From: Nesterenkonia salmonea
Lineage (GTDB): Bacteria; Actinomycetota; Actinomycetes; Actinomycetales; Micrococcaceae
DNA length: 64,000 nucleotides
Assembly (NCBI RefSeq): GCF_005771525.1
Contig: NZ_VAVZ01000003.1
Location: 59,469-123,468, forward strand
Reading direction: 5' to 3'
The notes under the pieces are model-generated. The model made no database searches, was not told the DNA's origin, and was given only the letters and a program-made list of their open reading frames with translations. Positions 1 through 8,185 of this stretch are shown piece after piece. The stretch's first letter is position 1. The number at the start of each line of letters is the position of its first letter. The position numbers were made by a program, and so were the translations under genes.

Positions 1-509
1 ACCTCATCCTCACCGGTCCTCAGATGCCACCCGCGGACCATCAGCAGATTCTCGACGCTGTACATCACTCCCCTACGGCTCCGGACCGGGTCCACATCAC
101 CCGCTACGCGCCTTATGTGCCGCACCTGGTGCGGGACGCATCCGCCGTGATCTCAATGGGCGGGTACAACTCGCTTGCCGAGATCATGGCCACCGCGACT
201 CCTGCGCTCATCGTGCCCCGCAGCTCACGGCGCCAGGAGCAACGGATCCGCGCCCGTGCTTTGGCCGCTGTGCAAGCAGTCGACACGATCACCCCTGAAC
301 ACCTCAGCTCCGAGGCGCTTTCCGCCTGGTTGACCAGCTCTGTCGGCCAGAGGTGCCAGCGCGACGCCCTGGATCTGGACGGACTGACCAGGCTCGGCGA
401 TATCGCCGCACTCGAGCTCGCCGCGGGGAAAAAACTCAAACGCCCCTCAGAATCTCCCGCAGATTCGACTCTTGAACCCACCGCAACCATTGACGCACTC
501 CCACACTAA
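1..509 (+). CDS. Glycosyltransferase, GT28/MurG-like fold (COG4671 type), 5' end outside window
   Basis: The reading frame is open from base 3, and LILTGPQMPP just before the first ATG (24) matches the family's TGPxMP segment. The gene therefore starts upstream of the window and only the C-terminal, sugar-nucleotide-binding half is visible. VISMGGYNSLAEIM (about codons 46-60 of the visible part) followed by PALIVPRSSRRQEQRIRARAL is the GGYNxxxE...VPR...EQxxRA signature of GT28-type enzymes, which bind the nucleotide sugar between two Rossmann domains. It is the first of three glycosyltransferases ahead of an ABC exporter, with a 14-base gap to the next gene, so probably one transcript. The last ~30 residues are a loose Ser/Thr/Pro tail. 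Donor and acceptor cannot be read from the sequence. Confidence 0.8.
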   Translation, partial: LILTGPQMPPADHQQILDAVHHSPTAPDRVHITRYAPYVPHLVRDASAVISMGGYNSLAEIMATATPALIVPRSSRRQEQRIRARALAAVQAVDTITPEHLSSEALSAWLTSSVGQRCQRDALDLDGLTRLGDIAALELAAGKKLKRPSESPADSTLEPTATIDALPH

Positions 510-523
510 GAGGTCGATTCCAG

Positions 524-1774
524 ATGCCCACTACACCCGTTATCGGTTACGTCCTGAAGATGTACCCCAGGTTCTCAGAAACGTTCATTGTCTCTGAGAT
601 CCTGGCACGCGAAGCAGCTGGAGAGCGCATCGTCATCTTCAGCCTGAGACCACCCGCCGACACGCGCTTTCACGCAGAGTTGGCGCAGGTCAAAGCTCCC
701 GTGATCCATCTCCCACGGACCTCGAACGCGGCCAAACTCTGGCAGCGCTTGGCTGAGGTCTGCGATAACCCGCGCCTAGGAGCCGGAATTCAACGCAGGA
801 TCTCCGACCTGCTGGAGGCAGACCTCGACGACGCTTTTCAAGCCGTAATGCTCGCCCAGGCGGCACAGCAGCATGGTGTGACACACCTGCACGCTCACTT
901 CGCATCAGTGGCAACAACCGTCGCAAGACTAGCGGGGGCCATAGCGGAACTTCCCTACTCCTTCACCGCTCACGCCAAAGACATCTTCCACGAGGATGTA
1001 GACCAGCAGGAGCTGGAACAGAAACTCTCCGACGCCCACCACTGCGTGACGATCTCGGAGTACAACCTGCGTGATCTGCGCCGCCGCTTCCCAGCTGCCA
1101 CCGATCGGCTCCACTTGGTGCGCAACGGCCTATCGCTGGAGAAGTTCCCCTACCAGCCACACCGGCAGCCCCCGACCGTACCTCGTATCCTCGCCGTGGG
1201 GAGGCTAGTGGAGAAAAAGGGTTTCGGCTTCCTCATAGATGCCATTGCCGGGCTTCGAGAACGTGGACTTCACGCTCAGGCCGATATTGTTGGCGACGGC
1301 CCGCTGGCTGGGGAGCTGGAGTCGCAGATCGCACAACGGGGCCTCCAGGACAGCGTCCACCTGCTCGGTGCCCGCACCCAGTCCGAGGTCTCGCATCTGA
1401 TGGGTTGCCATGATGTGTTCGCCGCGCCGTTCGTTGTCGGATCCGACGGCAACGCAGACGGGCTCCCGACAGTACTGCTAGAAGCGATGGCCCGCGGTAT
1501 CCGCTGTGTGGCCGCTGATGTGACGGCGGTCGGTGAAGTGATCCGCGATTCTGAGACCGGCTGGCTCGTACCCTCCGGTGATGTCGAAGCGCTCATCACC
1601 GCGCTTGCCGATGCAGTGCGCCGTGTGGAGCCAACGGTCGTCACAGATGCTGCCCGGGCCCTGGTGGAACTGGAATTCGACTCCGTACGCCAGGCGGCCC
1701 AACTCCGCGAGTTGGTCAGCTCTGGGGTTCCGGAACCCGTCCCCGCTCTCGGCCGGTTGGAGGTGCTGTCATGA
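524..1774 (+). CDS. Glycosyltransferase family 4 (WcaL/AmsK-like)
   Basis: This 416-aa GT-B enzyme probably transfers a sugar from a nucleotide donor during assembly of an exported glycan or glycoconjugate. The N-terminus GYVLKMYPRFSETFIVSEI (about residues 8-26) is typical of the WcaL/AmsK exopolysaccharide branch of GT4. The C-terminal domain has ILAVGRLVEKKG (~222), VGDGPLAGELE (~257) and GLPTVLLEAMARG (~313-325), the GT4 donor-binding glutamate loop. AGAGG precedes the ATG. The stop overlaps the next glycosyltransferase by 4 bases (ATGA), implying translational coupling. The GT4 assignment is firm; the substrate is unknown. Confidence 0.88.
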   Translation: MPTTPVIGYVLKMYPRFSETFIVSEILAREAAGERIVIFSLRPPADTRFHAELAQVKAPVIHLPRTSNAAKLWQRLAEVCDNPRLGAGIQRRISDLLEADLDDAFQAVMLAQAAQQHGVTHLHAHFASVATTVARLAGAIAELPYSFTAHAKDIFHEDVDQQELEQKLSDAHHCVTISEYNLRDLRRRFPAATDRLHLVRNGLSLEKFPYQPHRQPPTVPRILAVGRLVEKKGFGFLIDAIAGLRERGLHAQADIVGDGPLAGELESQIAQRGLQDSVHLLGARTQSEVSHLMGCHDVFAAPFVVGSDGNADGLPTVLLEAMARGIRCVAADVTAVGEVIRDSETGWLVPSGDVEALITALADAVRRVEPTVVTDAARALVELEFDSVRQAAQLRELVSSGVPEPVPALGRLEVLS

Positions 1775-3030
1775 GAATCGCCTACATGCTCGCCGACCCA
1801 GGCATCGGGGTCTTCGGCACTAAAGGCGCCAGTGTTCATGTCCAAGAGATGATCCGCGCTTTCCGCGCTCTAGGACATGAGGTCACAGTTTTCGCGACCA
1901 AGCGGGGTCGCCGCAACGACGACGCCACAACCGAGCATGTGCCAGCTGACCTGAAAGACCTCCCCGTCTTCGTGGTGCCTGTCTCTGGCGCATCAAGTGC
2001 CGCCGACCGCGAGGAATCCATCTCCCGGACCGCAGCCCGCATGGCCGAATTAGCGGCTGAAGGCAACTTCGACCTCGTCTATGAGCGCTATTCACTCTTC
2101 TCCACTGCCGGGGCTCAGCTGAAGTCCCGGTACAGCTCTGATACCCCGGAGTCCGTTCCTGCGCTGGTGGTCGAAGTCAACGCTCATCTGCTCGCCGAGC
2201 AGGCGGAGCACCGCACGCTGCACAACGCCCAGGCAGCCATGCGGTCCACACTGCAGACCTTCGCTGCGGCTGATGTGATCAGCTGTGTCTCCGAGCCGTT
2301 GGCGGAATGGGTCGGCGGGCTGCTGAACGATTCGACCAACGGGGAGATTGTGGTCAACCCGAATGGTGTGGATCCTGAGCGTTTCAGTCAGTCTGGCCGT
2401 GGAGTCAGCGAGGATGAACACCACCGGTTCACTGTAGGTTTCCTGGGCACGCTGAAGCCGTGGCACGGCACTGACACGTTGCTAAAAGCCTGTGCTGCGG
2501 AACTCGCAGGAGCTGACATCCCATGGCAGTGCGAAATCCTCGGTGATGGGCCTCAGCGCGGACAGCTCGAAGATCTCGCAGATTCGCTTGGCATCCGCGA
2601 CCGTGTGATCTTCCATGGCGCTGTGGCACCAGAAGACGTTCCTTCAGCACTGGGTAAATGGGATGTCGGCGTCGCTCCCTATCCTGCTGCCATTCGGCAC
2701 AAGGACCACTACTTCTCTCCGTTAAAGGTATATGAGTACATGGCGGCGGGGCTTCCCGTTGTGGCCTCGAACATCGGGGAAATTCCTGAGGTCATCAAAG
2801 AGGGGGAAACTGGCCTGCTGGTCCCGGGGTCGAATCCTGCGGCATTGGGCGCGGCCCTGGGACGGCTGGAGCGCGAACCGGAAACCCGGGCCAGAATGGG
2901 TGCTGCCGCCCGCACATGTGCTTGCGAGCATCACAGCTGGCTCTCCCGTGCCAAGGTTCTGCTCGAAGTCTTGGGGCGGCATGGCTGCGCAACAGGTTCG
3001 TTGACTCACAGTGCAGTGGAGACGTGCTGA
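1771..3030 (+). CDS. Glycosyltransferase family 4
   Basis: A second GT4 enzyme of 419 aa. The N-terminal domain carries GTKGASVHVQEMIRAF (~16-31), the acceptor-side glycine-rich loop. The C-terminal domain has GFLGTLKPWHGTDTL (~225), LGDGPQRGQLEDLA (~258) and SPLKVYEYMAAGLPVVAS (~315), the E-x7-E-type donor loop. It overlaps the preceding glycosyltransferase by ATGA and the ABC exporter start by TGATG, so the genes are translated as a coupled set. The product probably adds one sugar to the material exported by the next gene; that link is inferred from position only. Confidence 0.88.
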   Translation: MRIAYMLADPGIGVFGTKGASVHVQEMIRAFRALGHEVTVFATKRGRRNDDATTEHVPADLKDLPVFVVPVSGASSAADREESISRTAARMAELAAEGNFDLVYERYSLFSTAGAQLKSRYSSDTPESVPALVVEVNAHLLAEQAEHRTLHNAQAAMRSTLQTFAAADVISCVSEPLAEWVGGLLNDSTNGEIVVNPNGVDPERFSQSGRGVSEDEHHRFTVGFLGTLKPWHGTDTLLKACAAELAGADIPWQCEILGDGPQRGQLEDLADSLGIRDRVIFHGAVAPEDVPSALGKWDVGVAPYPAAIRHKDHYFSPLKVYEYMAAGLPVVASNIGEIPEVIKEGETGLLVPGSNPAALGAALGRLEREPETRARMGAAARTCACEHHSWLSRAKVLLEVLGRHGCATGSLTHSAVETC

Positions 3031-4859
3031 TGGCCAAGAAAACTCCTTCTATCAACCGTAAGGCGCTGACGAGTACACTGCGGATGGTCTGGCCGTTCGT
3101 CAAACGCCACAAGCTTCTCGTGGGTTTGGGTTTCCTGGCCCTGATGGGCGATGTGCTGTTCCGCATTTTGGAACCCTGGCCGATCAAGTACGCCATTGAT
3201 GCAGTGTCCGATGCGCTCGGCGCTGAGCTGGAGACCACCGCAGACGGCTCCGGGAACGTGGTCGGCGTCGTCGTGTTCTGGTCGGTGGCGCTGGCCGTCA
3301 TCGTCGCGGGACGCGCCATGTGCAACTACGGCTCAACTATCGCTTTCGCCAAGACCGGGGTGAAGGTCGCCGCCAGGCTGCGGTCCAAAGTGTTTGAGCA
3401 CATTCAGTCCCTGTCTTTGCGTTACCACTCCACGGCCAGCGTCGGCGACACCTCACAACGCCTGGTCGGCGATATGGGGCGCCTTCAGGAAGTAGCGGTC
3501 ACTGCGGGACTTCCCATGGTGGGCAACCTGCTGACCCTGCTGACACTGTTTATTGTGGTGATAGTCCTCAACCCGGTGTTGGCACTGGTGGTCATCGCCA
3601 CAGCTGGCGGATATCTCCTCGCATCGAAGGTCCTATCACCCAAGATCACCTCTGCCGCTCGGGCCACCCGCAAAGGTGAAGGCCAGTTGGTCGGCGATGC
3701 CGCCGAAGCACTGGCTGCGATCCGCGTGGTTCAGGCCTACGGCTTGGAGGACACGGTCGCTTCCGGTTTCGCCGCCGGGAACAATAAGGCGCTCAAAGCG
3801 GGTATTAAGGCTCGCCGACTGGCAGCCCGGCTGGAGCGCTCCACCGACTTCATGGTGGGCATCGCCACCGCCGTAGTCCTTGGGTTCGGCGGCTGGCAGG
3901 TTCTGGTCGGAGTGATGACCCCGGGTGACATGGTGCTTTTCCTGATGTATCTGAAGATCGCGATGAAGCCGCTGCGCGATATGGCCAAGTACACCGGCAG
4001 GATTGCACGCGCCACCGCCTCCGGGGAGCGTATTGCTGCTCTGTTGGACGAGCCGGTGGAGGTCAAGGACCCTGCCGAGCCGCTCCCTATGAGAGATGTC
4101 AACGGAGAACTCTGCTTCTGGCACATAGATGCCCTCGATGGGCGGGGCGCATCGCTGTTCGATGACCTCACCCTGAAGATTCCCGCCGGGCAGCGGGTAG
4201 CTCTGCTTGGCCCTTCAGGCGCGGGAAAATCCACTTTGGCCGGCTACCTCATGAGGCTGGCGGACCCGGACTCCGGGACGGTGATGATCGACGGCTACTC
4301 CACTCGCAACGTGACGATCACAGAGCTGCGGAGCAACATCGCCACACTGCTGCAGGAGTCGGTGCTGTTTTCCACCACGATCGCTGAGAACATCCGCTAC
4401 GGACGTCAGGATGCCACGGACGCGGAGGTTCTGGAAGCGGCCTACCGGGCGGGGGCCCATGACTTCATCGTCGCACTCCCGCAGGGATATGACACGGTGC
4501 TGGGCAACCGGGGCGACACTCTCTCCGGCGGCCAGCGCCAACGGATCGCCATCGCACGCGCCCTGGTGCGTGAAGCGCCCATCGTGCTGCTCGACGAGCC
4601 GACATCAGGTTTGGACCCCGCCTCGCGTGCCACCGTGGAGGACTCGATTCGCGAGCTGACTCGGGGCCGAACCACAGTGGCCATCACGCATGACCTATCC
4701 ATGATTCAGGGGTTCGACCGCGTCCTCTGGTTGGAGCACGGGCGCATTGCAGAGGACGGCTCACCGCAGGAGCTCCTGATGGATCCCACATCAAAGCTCG
4801 CCCAGTGGGCAGGAAGTCAGCGTCGCGCCATGGAGTCAGCCTCGGAGGTCCAGTCATGA
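3030..4859 (+). CDS. ABC exporter, fused transmembrane and ATPase domains (MsbA/StrV-W-like)
   Basis: A 609-aa type IV-fold (type I exporter) half-transporter that would dimerise in the cytoplasmic membrane. Residues ~20-310 form the six-helix membrane domain. The nucleotide-binding domain has Walker A GPSGAGKST (394-402), signature LSGGQ (498-502) and Walker B IVLLDEP (518-524), followed by the H-loop in TVAITHD. The ATG at 3030 is chosen over longer frames because GGAG lies 8 bases upstream and the start overlaps the previous stop (TGATG). The end overlaps the next gene by ATGA. Position after three glycosyltransferases and before two APH-fold kinases suggests export of a glycosylated small molecule or lipid-linked glycan; Wzm/Wzt-type polysaccharide transporters have separate subunits, so this is a different class. 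Confidence 0.9.
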   Translation: MAKKTPSINRKALTSTLRMVWPFVKRHKLLVGLGFLALMGDVLFRILEPWPIKYAIDAVSDALGAELETTADGSGNVVGVVVFWSVALAVIVAGRAMCNYGSTIAFAKTGVKVAARLRSKVFEHIQSLSLRYHSTASVGDTSQRLVGDMGRLQEVAVTAGLPMVGNLLTLLTLFIVVIVLNPVLALVVIATAGGYLLASKVLSPKITSAARATRKGEGQLVGDAAEALAAIRVVQAYGLEDTVASGFAAGNNKALKAGIKARRLAARLERSTDFMVGIATAVVLGFGGWQVLVGVMTPGDMVLFLMYLKIAMKPLRDMAKYTGRIARATASGERIAALLDEPVEVKDPAEPLPMRDVNGELCFWHIDALDGRGASLFDDLTLKIPAGQRVALLGPSGAGKSTLAGYLMRLADPDSGTVMIDGYSTRNVTITELRSNIATLLQESVLFSTTIAENIRYGRQDATDAEVLEAAYRAGAHDFIVALPQGYDTVLGNRGDTLSGGQRQRIAIARALVREAPIVLLDEPTSGLDPASRATVEDSIRELTRGRTTVAITHDLSMIQGFDRVLWLEHGRIAEDGSPQELLMDPTSKLAQWAGSQRRAMESASEVQS

Positions 4860-6043
4860 CACCCTCCACCAAGGGGTCCGCACTCACAGCCGCAGAGGCC
4901 GATCGTCTAGTCGCCGAGGCCTTGGATCTGCCCGGAGCGAATGAGGTACTCAACTCCACTCAGCTCTCAGTTCTGCTCGGACGATCCGTGATCATTGAGC
5001 ACCTCAGGGTCAAGCCGAAACACTCTATTGTGGTGGCCCACACGGACCAGCACGGTGAGTACGGGTGGACGATGCTGACCAGCGATCCCGACAAGTTCGG
5101 TAAGGCTCGGCAGCGTGCGGTGGACTCTGGTCAACAGTTCCGCATTCACCGCCATGAATCCAACGGTTTTCTCTGCAGCGGCTCACTCTGGAGTGACCCT
5201 GAACTGGCGAAAGGCCTCGCAGATGCGCGCAGTGCCCTGGATGAGCGGGAAGGGCGGACCGTGGAATGGAAAATCTTGAGGTACAACCCCCGCCGCCGCG
5301 TGGTCGCGATGGTTGATGCAGGCAGACATCCGAAGATCGCTCGCGTGGTCGCCGGAGAGGTCAGCACACTGCTCAGCACCTTCTCCAGGTGGCGTGAGTG
5401 GAATGTGCCGGTCACCCATGCGGTACCACTGGGCAGCCGGGGATCAGCCACGCTCGCGCCACTCTGGGGCGCAGGAGATCTCCTGCACATCCCCTACGAG
5501 CCGGCAGCTGAGTCAGCTGGTCGGGCCCTCGGCAGGCTGCACGCCACGCCTCACACCCGGACTCCGCGCCAGGCAGTCTGCGCGGATCCTCTGCGGACGG
5601 CGGCAGCACTAGACGTTGTGGCTCCTTGGGCAGCTGAAAGGGCCCGCGATCTTGGGAACCGCTGTGTCCAAGAGTTCTCCCGGAGTCAGGGGTTTGAGGC
5701 CACACACATTCATGGCGATTTCTCACCCGATCAGGTCATCCTGGCCGCTGAGGACAGTCACAAGATCCGCGTCATCGATCTGGAGCGCGCTGGATTCGGT
5801 CACCCCATGCAAGACATTGGGTCGTGGTTAGCTACATGCCGCCAGGCCGAGCGCACCGAGCTCATTGCCCCGTTCCTCGCAGGATATGAGGCCTGCCTCC
5901 GCATACATCCTGGGGCTGCAAATGCGTGGGAGGCATACTGCCACCTGGCAAGAGCCGCAGATTTCTTCCGTCACCGCCACCCCGAGTGGCCCGCACAGAC
6001 AATTCGTACTCTGGACCTCGCAGAGGAAGCACTCACACAATGA
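4856..6043 (+). CDS. APH-fold phosphotransferase (kinase), copy 1
   Basis: A 395-aa protein of the aminoglycoside-phosphotransferase/choline-kinase fold. The catalytic loop is HGDFSPDQV (His286, Asp288), followed by VIDLERAGFGHPMQDIG, the metal-binding ID-x-GxxxxD segment. Gln replaces the usual Asn of HGDxxxxN. The ATG at 4856 overlaps the ABC transporter stop (ATGA), which rules out the longer frame. Family members phosphorylate hydroxyls on sugars, aminocyclitols or lipid head groups with ATP. In this operon it may activate a sugar precursor or inactivate the cluster's product inside the cell; neither is proven. It overlaps the second kinase by ATGA. Confidence 0.8.
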   Translation: MTPSTKGSALTAAEADRLVAEALDLPGANEVLNSTQLSVLLGRSVIIEHLRVKPKHSIVVAHTDQHGEYGWTMLTSDPDKFGKARQRAVDSGQQFRIHRHESNGFLCSGSLWSDPELAKGLADARSALDEREGRTVEWKILRYNPRRRVVAMVDAGRHPKIARVVAGEVSTLLSTFSRWREWNVPVTHAVPLGSRGSATLAPLWGAGDLLHIPYEPAAESAGRALGRLHATPHTRTPRQAVCADPLRTAAALDVVAPWAAERARDLGNRCVQEFSRSQGFEATHIHGDFSPDQVILAAEDSHKIRVIDLERAGFGHPMQDIGSWLATCRQAERTELIAPFLAGYEACLRIHPGAANAWEAYCHLARAADFFRHRHPEWPAQTIRTLDLAEEALTQ

Positions 6044-7119
6044 AAACAGCACTCCCGGAATTGACCTCCCAGCCCGCTCCCCTGCTGCCACCGGCTCATC
6101 TCGAGAGCACGGACGGCACCCTGACCCTGAGCCGCGCCTGGCCCCTGCCCAAAGACAGCGAACCACTAGGCAGCCTCGCCGTGGAGCTACGCGGACCCGA
6201 AGGCATTCGAGCCGGATGGTGGCGCTCTGGAGCTTTCAACCTGTTGGCGGAGGGAGAGGACCCGAAGCTGCGCATGCTCAACCGCGTCGTGGCAAACGGC
6301 CAAGACAGTCAGCACACGGCGGTGGTTTCTCACCGACCTGGCAAACGCGCGGTCGTCCGCGTCGATGGCAGCCACGGCAGTACATTCATCAAAGTGGTTA
6401 AGCGAGGCAAAGCCTCCGGCATTCTGGCCGGCATACAACGCGCTGGCTCGTTCGATGGTCCCTTCCGCCTGCCTAGAGTAGAAGAGCACACAGAATCCAC
6501 GGTCACCTTTAGTGCCCTCGGTGGAGTAAGTCTCCACGACCCGTCTGTCCTGGGACCGGATAGCTGGGAAAGAGCGTGGACCGAAACTGTGGAGGCCTGG
6601 GCTGAATCTGTCAGATCTCCCCGGGGTACAGAGTCAGCGCTGGTCCACCGTGCCGAAGCCGAGGTGGGTGTGCTCCGCCATTGGCTCCACATGACGTGGC
6701 AGTACCTCGAAGATGCTGACCGGACACGCCACCTCATCGATGATGTGAGCACTAAACTATTGGGGCTCACCGAGGACCGCCTCGTACCCGCACATCGTGA
6801 TCTTCATGACAAGCAGCTGATGTGGTCACCTCAGCTCGGGCCTGGTCTCTTGGACGTGGACACCGCGTGCTTGGCTAATCCTGCCTTAGATGTGGGAAAC
6901 CTCCGCGCCCACTCGCTACTGCGGGAGCTCCAAGGCCTCTGGACCGCGCAACAGGCAGAAGCGGTCCGATTTAGCCTCGACGAAACAGCAGAGACCTGCC
7001 ACATCCCCCGGCATGCAGTCGCCCTCTATGAGCAGGCGGCGCACCTGCGATTAGGGCTCGTTTACTCCGTACGACCGCAGTACGCCGAGATCGCCGCTCA
7101 TTTGCGGCAGCACTGTTAG
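6040..7119 (+). CDS. APH-fold phosphotransferase (kinase), copy 2
   Basis: A 359-aa APH-fold kinase, diverged from the preceding one. HRDLHDKQL (His252, Asp254) is the catalytic loop, again with Gln at the Asn position, and LLDVDTACLANPALDVGNL supplies the metal-binding aspartate. The N-terminal lobe (roughly 1-150) is poorly conserved, which is usual for the family. The start at 6040 overlaps the previous stop (ATGA) and is preferred over in-frame codons further upstream. It is the last gene of the coupled operon; its end overlaps by a few bases the stop of the convergent membrane protein. The substrate is unknown. Confidence 0.75.
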   Translation: MKTALPELTSQPAPLLPPAHLESTDGTLTLSRAWPLPKDSEPLGSLAVELRGPEGIRAGWWRSGAFNLLAEGEDPKLRMLNRVVANGQDSQHTAVVSHRPGKRAVVRVDGSHGSTFIKVVKRGKASGILAGIQRAGSFDGPFRLPRVEEHTESTVTFSALGGVSLHDPSVLGPDSWERAWTETVEAWAESVRSPRGTESALVHRAEAEVGVLRHWLHMTWQYLEDADRTRHLIDDVSTKLLGLTEDRLVPAHRDLHDKQLMWSPQLGPGLLDVDTACLANPALDVGNLRAHSLLRELQGLWTAQQAEAVRFSLDETAETCHIPRHAVALYEQAAHLRLGLVYSVRPQYAEIAAHLRQHC

Positions 7120-7517
7120 TTCGATGCCGTCTCAAGCCAATCCACTGTGGGCCTGATGAAGAGAAGCACCAGAGCCACGCCCGCCGGAACCAGGAAGACC
7201 AGCCCGGTGATCAGATCTCCTCCTGCAAAGAAGCTGAACGACAGCACCACGATCAGCAGTTGGAGGACCATTGCTGGAGTTCGTGCAGAGGAGGAGCCAG
7301 CGAATATCCGGAAGCCCAACAGGACCAGGACGGCGCCGGTGAGAATATAGAGCACTGTCAACGCGATGGTGCCTGCTGTGTCCAGAACCTGCGCATCCGA
7401 GCTGATGGCAGTCAGCAGGGTGCCCAGGATGATTGCAGCACCCTGGAAGAACAGGACCACGTAAATGGTCCACACTGATGCCGGGCGTGGAGGCTTGGCT
7501 GAGGGCTTCTCTGACAT
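7116..7517 (-). CDS. Small four-helix membrane protein, unknown function
   Basis: A 133-aa protein with a Pro/Lys-rich cytoplasmic N-terminus (~1-13) and four hydrophobic segments: ~15-36, ~47-69, ~82-98 and ~104-122. No catalytic motif is visible. Such small tetraspan proteins are common in Micrococcales and usually lack an assigned role. It is convergent with the kinase operon, its stop overlapping that of the kinase by a few bases, and divergent from the small-ORF/secreted-protein pair on the other side. Only an AGGTGG about 14 bases from the ATG resembles a ribosome binding site. Confidence 0.7.
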   Translation of the reverse strand: MSEKPSAKPPRPASVWTIYVVLFFQGAAIILGTLLTAISSDAQVLDTAGTIALTVLYILTGAVLVLLGFRIFAGSSSARTPAMVLQLLIVVLSFSFFAGGDLITGLVFLVPAGVALVLLFIRPTVDWLETASN

Positions 7518-7570
7518 GAAAACTATTGAACCACCTGCCGGGTCTTGGACCGAAAGATGAGAGAGATCTC

Positions 7571-7663
7571 ATGCCATATTCCTCCTACTCTCACCATCAC
7601 CGCCCAGAGTGGGAACGTAAGATCATTGAGGAACGTCCTAACGAGGAGCAGCAGACGCCATGA
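7571..7663 (+). CDS. Putative 30-aa small protein, coupled to the next gene
   Basis: An ATG at 7571 opens a 30-codon frame (beginning MPYSSYSHHH) that ends in a TGA at 7661-7663, overlapping the ATG (7660) of the following gene as ATGA. GAGAGAG lies 5 bases before the ATG and could serve as ribosome binding site. The peptide is hydrophilic with a His cluster and an acidic/basic C-terminal half (RKIIEERPNEEQQ); no membrane segment. The overlap geometry is the same as in the real operons of this window, which is the main support. It could instead be an untranslated leader. Confidence 0.4.
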   Translation: MPYSSYSHHHRPEWERKIIEERPNEEQQTP

Positions 7664-8064
7664 GCCGACAGACCACCTGGGTCATCACCGGAGCGCTGAG
7701 CATTGTGGCCCTAGGCGGTGGCACAGCAGTCCTCGCCGCCACAGGCCAGAACACTGACCAGGACTTCGGTCCTGCTGTGGAAGTCACCACCACTTCTGAG
7801 CCGACACCGTCACAGTCCACTGCTCCGTCGCCTTCGCCGTCTGAGACAACAGGGTTGACGACGGCATCAACTCCGACCACACCACCATCACCGGAGAGCC
7901 CCACCTCGAGTCTGCCCCAGCAGCAGCCCAGCCCCGCACAGACCAGTCAAGCTCCGGCACCGCAGACGGTTAATCCCGCGCCGCCGCAGAGCTGGAGTTC
8001 TCCCAGCACATGGTCGCCTGTCTCTGTGTCGACGTGGTCGCCACCTTCCAGTCCCAGCAGCTAG
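7660..8064 (+). CDS. Secreted or membrane-anchored Ser/Thr/Pro-rich protein
   Basis: A 134-aa protein: an N-terminal hydrophobic segment (~8-26, with ALA/AA-type residues at its end) followed by an almost entirely low-complexity region of Thr, Ser, Pro and Gln. This is typical of actinobacterial secreted or signal-anchored proteins whose extended extracytoplasmic tail spans the wall and may be O-mannosylated. No folded domain is visible. AGGAG lies 12 bases upstream of the ATG, within the upstream small ORF. It is convergent with whiB1, with a strong hairpin between. Confidence 0.65.
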   Translation: MSRQTTWVITGALSIVALGGGTAVLAATGQNTDQDFGPAVEVTTTSEPTPSQSTAPSPSPSETTGLTTASTPTTPPSPESPTSSLPQQQPSPAQTSQAPAPQTVNPAPPQSWSSPSTWSPVSVSTWSPPSSPSS

Positions 8065-8113
8065 CGGAATCTACGTTCGCCTGGGGTGAGGTGAACCCAC
8101 CAGGCGACGCGCG

Positions 8114-8163
8114 AAAAAGGGTGGTGCCCCGTTCTCCCGAAGGAGATACGGGGCACCACCCTT
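8114..8163 (-). terminator. Strong hairpin terminator of whiB1
   Basis: A perfect 16-bp inverted repeat (arms 8117-8132 and 8148-8163), extended inside by TCTCC/GGAGA (8133-8137, 8142-8146) around a CGAA loop with one unpaired T at 8147. On the minus strand the second arm runs straight into TTTTT (8118-8114), the arrangement of an intrinsic terminator for whiB1. In the plus direction there is no T-tract, so termination of the convergent gene would rely on the stem alone. Confidence 0.85.
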
Positions 8164-8185
8164 AAACGCTCAGTGCTGTGACTTC

